Assembly (NCBI GenBank): GCA_014379925.1
Contig: JACMKY010000521.1
Location: 1-7,500 of the forward strand
Source: Cytophagales bacterium
GTDB lineage: Bacteria; Bacteroidota; Bacteroidia; Cytophagales; ES-bin-26
Direction of reading: 5' to 3'
Length of the DNA: 7,500 nucleotides
Under the pieces are notes generated by a model. The model did not search any database. It was not told the origin of the DNA and saw only the letters and a list, made by a program, of their open reading frames with translations. This document shows, piece after piece, positions 5,190-7,500 of the stretch. The position numbers and the translations under genes were made by a program. Position 1 is the first letter of the stretch. Each line of letters starts with the position of its first letter.

Positions 5190-7319
5190 ATGACTGGTTC
5201 CTTGCCCTTTACGCGAAACAAACCCTCCTTTTGGTTGTTCGCCTTGCTGGCCACCGCGGCTTGCCAAACCGGGGAAAACCCGCACCGGAGTTGGCGGGTA
5301 TACCGGGGCGGTCCCGAAAGCAATTGCTACTCGGCCATCGACCAGATCAACCGCGGCAACGTGGCGCAGCTCCGGGTGGCCTGGACCCACCGGACGCAAG
5401 ACGAGGGCGTCGCCATCCAGTGCAATCCCATCGTGGTGGACAAAACGATGTACGTTACCTCCCCGGCCCTGAAAGTGATGGCCCTGGAGGCGGCCACGGG
5501 GAAAAGGAAGTGGACCTTCGATCCCTTCCCGGGAGGAAAAGCCAAAGGGGTGAACCGGGGGGTTGCCTACTGGGAAGACGGAAAAGACCGGCGGATCTTC
5601 TTCACGGCCGGGTACCAGCTCTACGCCCTCGACGCGGGTACCGGCCAGCTCATTCCTTCTTTCGGCAACCACGGAACGGTTGACTTGCGGCAGGGATTGG
5701 ACCGGAATCCGGAAGCGTTGGACGTGGAAGTTACCTCGCCCGGCATCGTGTTCGGGAATCGGTTGATTGTGGGCTCCCGCGTGAGCGAAAGCGAGGGGGC
5801 GGCCCCCGGCCACGTTCGCGCCTACAACGTTCACTCCGGAAAAATGGCTTGGATATTCCATACCATTCCCCAACCCGGAGAATACGGCTACGACACCTGG
5901 GAGAAGGACGCCTGGAAAACCATCGGCGGGGCCAACGCCTGGTCCGGTTTCAGCCTGGATGAAAAGCGGGGCTGGGTGTTTTTCGGCACCGGTTCGTGCT
6001 CCCCCGACTTCTACGGCGGCGACCGCCGGGGGACGAACCTGTTTGGAAACTCCGTGGTGGCGCTGGAAGCCGCCAGCGGCCGGCGGGTGTGGCACTACCA
6101 GATTGTCCACCACGACCTGTGGGACTACGACTTGCCCACCCCGCCCAACCTGGTGACGGTCAACCGCCAGGGCCGGCAGGTAGACGCGGTGGCCCAAGTG
6201 ACCAAAACCGGGCACGTGTTCGTGCTGGATCGCCAGACCGGCCAGCCCCTTTTCCCGGTGGAAGAACGGAAGGTGCCCGCTTCGGACGTGGCCGGCGAGC
6301 AGGCGTGGCCCACCCAGCCCTTTCCGCTCAAACCGTCGGCGTTCGTGCGGCAACGCTACGCGGAAACCGAAATGGCCGACATTTCCCCGACCGCCCGGGC
6401 CTACGCCCGGCAACGCCTGCAAGCGGCCCGGAACGAAGGAATGTTTACCCCCCCCAGCCGGCAAGGCTCGGTTGTGTTTCCGGGAATGCGGGGCGGCGGA
6501 GAATGGAACGGCGCTTCGTTCGACCCGGCCAGCGGGGTGCTCTACGTGAATGCCAACGAAATCCCGAACGTGATGGGGTTGAAAAAGGTGGAAGCCGGTG
6601 GGGCAGACGCGGTGGCGGTCGGGAAAAATGTCTATCAACTCCAGTGCGCTACCTGCCACGGTACCGACCGCCGGGGCCAGCCCCCGTTTCCTTCTCTGGT
6701 CAACGTTCACCAAAGGTTGGCCAAGTCGGAAGTGCGGGACCGCGTACGGAACGGAAAGGGTCAGATGCCGGCTTTTCCCCAACTCTCCGACGAGCAGGTC
6801 GGGGCGGTGGCGGCGTACCTCTTCGACGTGCCGAAGGAAAATCCGGCCAGCACCACCCGCCCGGAACCGGGGGCCGGACCGGTGGCGCTCAAGTACGCCA
6901 ATACCGGCTACGGCCAGTTTCTCGACCAGGAAGGCTACCCCGCCGTGAAACCGCCCTGGGGCACGCTCAACGCCATCAACCTGAACACGGGCGAACTGGT
7001 GTGGAAGGTGCCCCTGGGCGAATATCCCGCGCTGACCCAACGGGGCATTCCGCCGACGGGAACCCAGAATTTTGGCGGTACGCTGGTGACGGCCGGGGGA
7101 GTGATTTTCGTGGGCGCTTCCAAAGACGAGAAATTTCGGGCCTTCGACCGCGAAACCGGCAAGGTACTCTGGGAAACCACCCTGCCGGCCGGCGGCTACG
7201 CCACGCCCAGCACCTACGAGGTGGACGGCAAGCAGTACGTGGTGATCGCGGCGGGGGGCGGCGGCAAAAACGCCACCAAGACCGGAGATGCCTACGTGGC
7301 CTTCGCCCTGCCGGATTGA
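5190..7319 (+). CDS. PQQ-type quinoprotein dehydrogenase lipoprotein with inserted cytochrome c domain
   Basis: A 709-residue quinoprotein alcohol/sugar dehydrogenase. The ATG at 5190 is preferred over ATG 5142 and TTG 5106 because it opens a lipoprotein-like signal: basic R9 and K11, hydrophobic 13-22, and Cys25 in LLATAAC (a relaxed lipobox). The mature protein would be membrane-anchored and face the periplasm. WRVYRGG (35-41) begins the beta-propeller. Repeating blade motifs include LEAATGKRKW 99-108, LDAGTGQL 147-154, LEAASGRRVW 292-301, LDRQTGQPLF 346-355, INLNTGELVW 596-605 and FDRETGKVLW 652-661. HHDLWDYD at 307-314 is the region of the conserved active-site Asp and GGANAWSG at 246-253 a likely cofactor or metal site. 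A class I cytochrome c domain occupies about 473-547, with haem motif CATCH (486-490) and probable axial M526, inserted before the last blades. Electrons would pass from substrate via PQQ to haem. No PQQ biosynthesis genes are in view. The sugar or alcohol oxidised is not known. Confidence 0.92.
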   Translation: MTGSLPFTRNKPSFWLFALLATAACQTGENPHRSWRVYRGGPESNCYSAIDQINRGNVAQLRVAWTHRTQDEGVAIQCNPIVVDKTMYVTSPALKVMALEAATGKRKWTFDPFPGGKAKGVNRGVAYWEDGKDRRIFFTAGYQLYALDAGTGQLIPSFGNHGTVDLRQGLDRNPEALDVEVTSPGIVFGNRLIVGSRVSESEGAAPGHVRAYNVHSGKMAWIFHTIPQPGEYGYDTWEKDAWKTIGGANAWSGFSLDEKRGWVFFGTGSCSPDFYGGDRRGTNLFGNSVVALEAASGRRVWHYQIVHHDLWDYDLPTPPNLVTVNRQGRQVDAVAQVTKTGHVFVLDRQTGQPLFPVEERKVPASDVAGEQAWPTQPFPLKPSAFVRQRYAETEMADISPTARAYARQRLQAARNEGMFTPPSRQGSVVFPGMRGGGEWNGASFDPASGVLYVNANEIPNVMGLKKVEAGGADAVAVGKNVYQLQCATCHGTDRRGQPPFPSLVNVHQRLAKSEVRDRVRNGKGQMPAFPQLSDEQVGAVAAYLFDVPKENPASTTRPEPGAGPVALKYANTGYGQFLDQEGYPAVKPPWGTLNAINLNTGELVWKVPLGEYPALTQRGIPPTGTQNFGGTLVTAGGVIFVGASKDEKFRAFDRETGKVLWETTLPAGGYATPSTYEVDGKQYVVIAAGGGGKNATKTGDAYVAFALPD

Positions 7320-7470
7320 ATATTACAAGCAGCTGTACGTCAAAAGTCGTAAGCGTTACAAAAAGCTACCAATCAGCTAATTGAGCAAGCAAGAAGTGCC
7401 GATTGTTTTCAGCTGCGTACTTAAATGCTTCGGCCAATAGTTACCTGAAAAGATTATTAAATGAACTGAC
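7320..7470. other. AT-richer intergenic tail, no gene recognised
   Basis: Base composition by eye is clearly more AT-rich than the neighbouring genes. No rho-independent terminator is visible after the stop at 7319. On the minus strand a 24-codon stretch from 7440 down to 7369 reads without a stop (LLAEAFKYAAENN...) and ends at TAG, but it has no supported start and matches nothing I recognise. It could be a gene remnant or chance. Confidence 0.4.
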
Positions 7471-7500
7471 TACGAAGGCTTCGACTTCGCTCAGCCTGAC
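7471..7500. repeat. Edge of a palindromic dispersed repeat
   Basis: AGGCT (7476-7480) and AGCCT (7493-7497) are inverted repeats around a 12-nt centre that itself contains CGA/TCG pairs (7482-7484 with 7487-7489). The reverse strand reads GTCAGGCTGAGCGAAGTCGA and onward, a sequence I recall as a very common intergenic repeat in Bacteroidota and some other bacteria. In translation it gives the familiar spurious peptide EGFDFAQPD. The window ends inside or at the border of this element, so its full extent is not visible. Confidence 0.6.

Noticed and set aside
5169..7040. 623-codon open frame on the minus strand opposite the dehydrogenase
   Set aside because: It lies wholly antisense to a strongly recognised quinoprotein gene, has low-complexity His/Gly/Arg-rich translation and no family motif. 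It is a GC-rich shadow frame.
5996..7384. 462-codon plus-strand frame overlapping the dehydrogenase
   Set aside because: Arg/Gly/Pro-rich translation in another frame of the recognised gene, without any domain signature.
7369..7440. Minus-strand 24-codon open stretch as a gene remnant
   Set aside because: Too short, without a start or recognised homology.

Overview
The window looks like chromosome from a GC-rich member of the Bacteroidota, most likely Cytophagales (Spirosoma/Larkinella-like). This is an inference from protein style: short 'AAAQ' signal peptides, a Tat-exported sugar isomerase, a ligase-associated exonuclease, start codons with no clear Shine-Dalgarno sequence, and intergenic repeats of a kind I associate with that group. 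I could not run a search. The window holds five confident protein genes and fairly short intergenic gaps. There is no rRNA, tRNA, CRISPR array, integrase or transposase.

Layout. (1) 15-1043, minus strand: a metallo-beta-lactamase-fold 'ligase-associated DNA exonuclease'. Its usual partner, an ATP-dependent DNA ligase, would lie just off the left edge. (2) 1044-1172: a divergent gap. (3) 1173-2168, plus strand: an apparently secreted xylose-isomerase-like TIM-barrel protein whose metal-site residues look substituted. (4) 2169-2316: a convergent gap with a candidate terminator and a small 9-nt-period repeat. (5) 2317-3630, minus strand: a secreted M20-family amidohydrolase starting at GTG. (6) 3631-3992: a divergent gap of 362 bp with a LacI/GalR-like operator candidate inside a perfect 10-bp inverted repeat, followed by a segment resembling a dispersed non-coding repeat. 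(7) 3993-5006, plus strand: a Tat-exported TIM-barrel sugar isomerase/epimerase. (8) 5190-7319, plus strand: a lipoprotein PQQ-type quinoprotein dehydrogenase with a cytochrome c domain inserted in its beta-propeller. (9) 7320-7500: an AT-richer tail that ends in a palindromic repeat.

How the genes work together. Four of the five proteins carry export signals (two Sec-like, one Tat, one lipoprotein), so most of the window serves the cell envelope. The Tat-exported isomerase and the quinoprotein dehydrogenase are codirectional. Together they suggest periplasmic oxidation and rearrangement of a sugar or polyol, with electrons passed to the respiratory chain through the cytochrome c domain. The M20 hydrolase and the first TIM-barrel protein may be nearby metabolic genes with no direct link. 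The DNA-repair exonuclease belongs to a different functional unit that continues leftwards. I did not find a clearly new system. The most unusual signals are the operator-like inverted repeat, the non-coding repeats, and the substituted active site of the first TIM-barrel protein.
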